Assembly (NCBI GenBank): GCA_900471485.1 | Contig: UCEU01000037.1 | Span: forward strand, 1-39,599 | Direction: 5' to 3' | DNA from: Hyphomicrobiales bacterium | GTDB lineage: Bacteria; Pseudomonadota; Alphaproteobacteria; Rhizobiales; Rhizobiaceae | DNA length: 39,599 nucleotides | Shown here: in pieces, positions 38,566 through 39,599 of the stretch | Layout of the letters: every line of letters starts with the position of its first letter | How positions within the stretch are numbered: position 1 is the first letter of the stretch | Translations under genes and position numbers: made by a program | The notes under the pieces: model-generated | What the model was told of the DNA's origin: nothing | Databases searched by the model: none | The model's input: only the letters and a program-made list of their open reading frames with translations

Positions 38566-38919
38566 ATGGCGATAATGACTTCACGCACATTAAACGAAAT
38601 GACCGATGCCGAGAGGGCACAAATGATCTCGCTCGTCGCGCAGGCTTTGGAAAGTGTCGCAGAAGACGCAGACGAGCGCGGTGATGAACAATCGGCCCGA
38701 AACGCCATCTACCTAGCCTGCTCAATCCGCGGCTGTGGCATCGGCGCTTCGATTGAGACAATCAAAGCAGCTGAGATACTGCTGGAACACGGGATCAGCT
38801 ACGTTGCCAGTCTTTCGGAACGGTACGAGCAGCCCGAGGACGGGTCGAATGCAGTTGATGTCGATGGTGTCGCATCGGAACAACATGGCGATTTTCAACC
38901 TTCACGAACCTTGCACTGA
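38566..38919 (+). CDS. Hypothetical protein (117 aa)
   Basis: Helical, mildly acidic: DAERAQMISLVAQALESVAE, then ARNAIYLACSIRGCGIGASI and AAEILLEHGISYVASLSERY, ending in a disordered acidic tail. The helix pairs look like a small repeat-type helical bundle. The start is uncertain: ATG 38566 or a second ATG three codons later; neither has a clear site. Followed by the gene at 38951 after 31 bp. Family unknown. Confidence 0.6.
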   Translation: MAIMTSRTLNEMTDAERAQMISLVAQALESVAEDADERGDEQSARNAIYLACSIRGCGIGASIETIKAAEILLEHGISYVASLSERYEQPEDGSNAVDVDGVASEQHGDFQPSRTLH

Positions 38920-38950
38920 CAGGAACGCTTGAACGACCAGAAGGAGCCAT

Positions 38951-39208
38951 ATGCGTTTTGAACCCAAACCCGGGGACGTCTGTCTCTTCGAAAACGAAAA
39001 AGCCGGACACGAGAACGCACCGGATCACCGGGGTTACTTCGTCGCGCATCGCGATATCAAGGCAGGCGAGAAAATTCAGATTGCCTTGTGGTCGGGCCGA
39101 CCCGGAAGCGCTCGATCGTTCGGCGGCAAGATTGGCGACGAGCCATCCTCGACTGCGAGAGGTAAGGCGGCCGCGACCGACTTATTTGGTAACCCGCTGC
39201 CCGAGTGA
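38951..39208 (+). CDS. Hypothetical protein (85 aa)
   Basis: ATG with AAGGAGCC upstream. The product opens RFEPKPGDVCLFENEKAGHE, then a basic middle (YFVAHRDIKAGEKIQIALWS) and a Gly/Pro-rich end with DLFGNPLPE. Compact beta-rich pattern, cytosolic. I have no function for it; it may share a transcript with the gene at 38566. Confidence 0.65.
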   Translation: MRFEPKPGDVCLFENEKAGHENAPDHRGYFVAHRDIKAGEKIQIALWSGRPGSARSFGGKIGDEPSSTARGKAAATDLFGNPLPE

Positions 39209-39599
39209 GGTAGTCGAGGTCGTGGTAAATGCATTAGCGATCTGGCAACTATCGATACCATATATTACTCCTGTCGCATGTAGTGAAACGGCGGCAGGTT
39301 AGCAGGCAGTGCATGTTTCTCCCGGAACCCGCACCTTCACCCCAGGCCGTGCGGGTTCCATCTCCTAAAGTCCAAGCATCCATTAGCGAGCGGCTTACGT
39401 GAGCCACGCTTGCCCGAAGGATAAATAGCCCCTAGTTTTGTAGACGCCTTCAGACTTAGGCGATCACGCCGCTAGCGAAGAAACTGGCTCGCGTCATCGA
39501 GGAGCGAGGCATCTCAGAGACGCCCACCAACGTCATCACTTTAATCGTATGCTTCGTCATATCACTACGGCTGGTTGATTACGCACAGCCTCAAAAGCT
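39209..39599. other. 391-bp right-edge region without a supported gene
   Basis: Contains the 11-bp inverted repeat at 39324. A plus-strand frame from about 39475 (KKLARVIEERGISETPTNVI) stays open to the window edge and might be a gene start or fragment, but has no ribosome binding site. Confidence 0.4.
39324..39359. repeat. Perfect inverted repeat
   Basis: GGAACCCGCAC, 14-base loop, GTGCGGGTTCC: eleven perfect pairs. No U-tract. It could be a weak terminator, an operator or a mobile-element boundary. Confidence 0.55.

Overview
The window looks like an accessory or plasmid-like segment of an alphaproteobacterium, most likely a sphingomonad. The evidence is the set of families (DUF982 twice, DUF992, DUF2177, DUF3140, BA14K-type repeats, CsbD, a DUF6894-like protein, the TIGR02587/TIGR02588 pair, a sphingomonad-style LigD remnant) and more than a dozen promoter-like motifs of the alphaproteobacterial general-stress sigma factor EcfG (GGAAC or TGAAC, 16-17 bp, then a GTT-type -10). 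No rRNA, tRNA, CRISPR array, replication gene or conjugation gene was recognised.

Layout. 0.2-3.4 kb: a lipoamide-dehydrogenase-like flavoprotein and several small, charged stress-type proteins, two with apparent frameshifts. 3.4-5.3 kb: an intact IS3-family (IS407-type) element with 12-bp terminal repeats and a 4-bp target duplication, inserted in an otherwise reconstructable gene. 5.4-9.8 kb: DUF2177, DUF3140, a lone periplasmic solute-binding protein coupled to a membrane diguanylate cyclase, and two hypotheticals. 10-12.8 kb: small membrane proteins, a VOC protein, an SDR, and an N-terminally anchored hypothetical. 13-14.5 kb: a secreted hypothetical and a three-gene operon of unknown proteins behind a sigma70 promoter whose -10 is covered by a GTTC-N7-GTTC LexA box. 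14.6-18.8 kb: two DUF982-type proteins, decayed amine-oxidase and old-yellow-enzyme fragments, a surface-antigen-like lipoprotein, a truncated LigD-type ligase fused to a small paralogue, a BON-like protein and a PRC-barrel protein.

19.8-24.2 kb holds the most interesting locus. It is a tightly overlapping four-gene operon: a four-TM coiled-coil protein, a membrane-anchored VWA-like protein, a MotA/ZorA-like four-TM protein with a long coiled-coil tail, and a MotB/ZorB-like protein with one TM and a C-terminal OmpA-like peptidoglycan-binding domain. There are no flagellar, Tol or Ton genes nearby. This is a candidate undescribed stator-like envelope machine.

24.3-39.6 kb is a dense set of envelope and stress genes: a secreted alpha/beta hydrolase, DUF992, CsbD, an L,D-transpeptidase, a frameshifted tandem BA14K-like protein, a YihY/BrkB membrane protein, an MscS channel, an SDR, TIGR02587/02588, a stand-alone receiver domain, a cupin and several small hypotheticals. 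Most transcription units look like single stress-inducible genes, so the window reads as an EcfG-regulon island that has collected an IS, relics and one substantial novel-looking operon.
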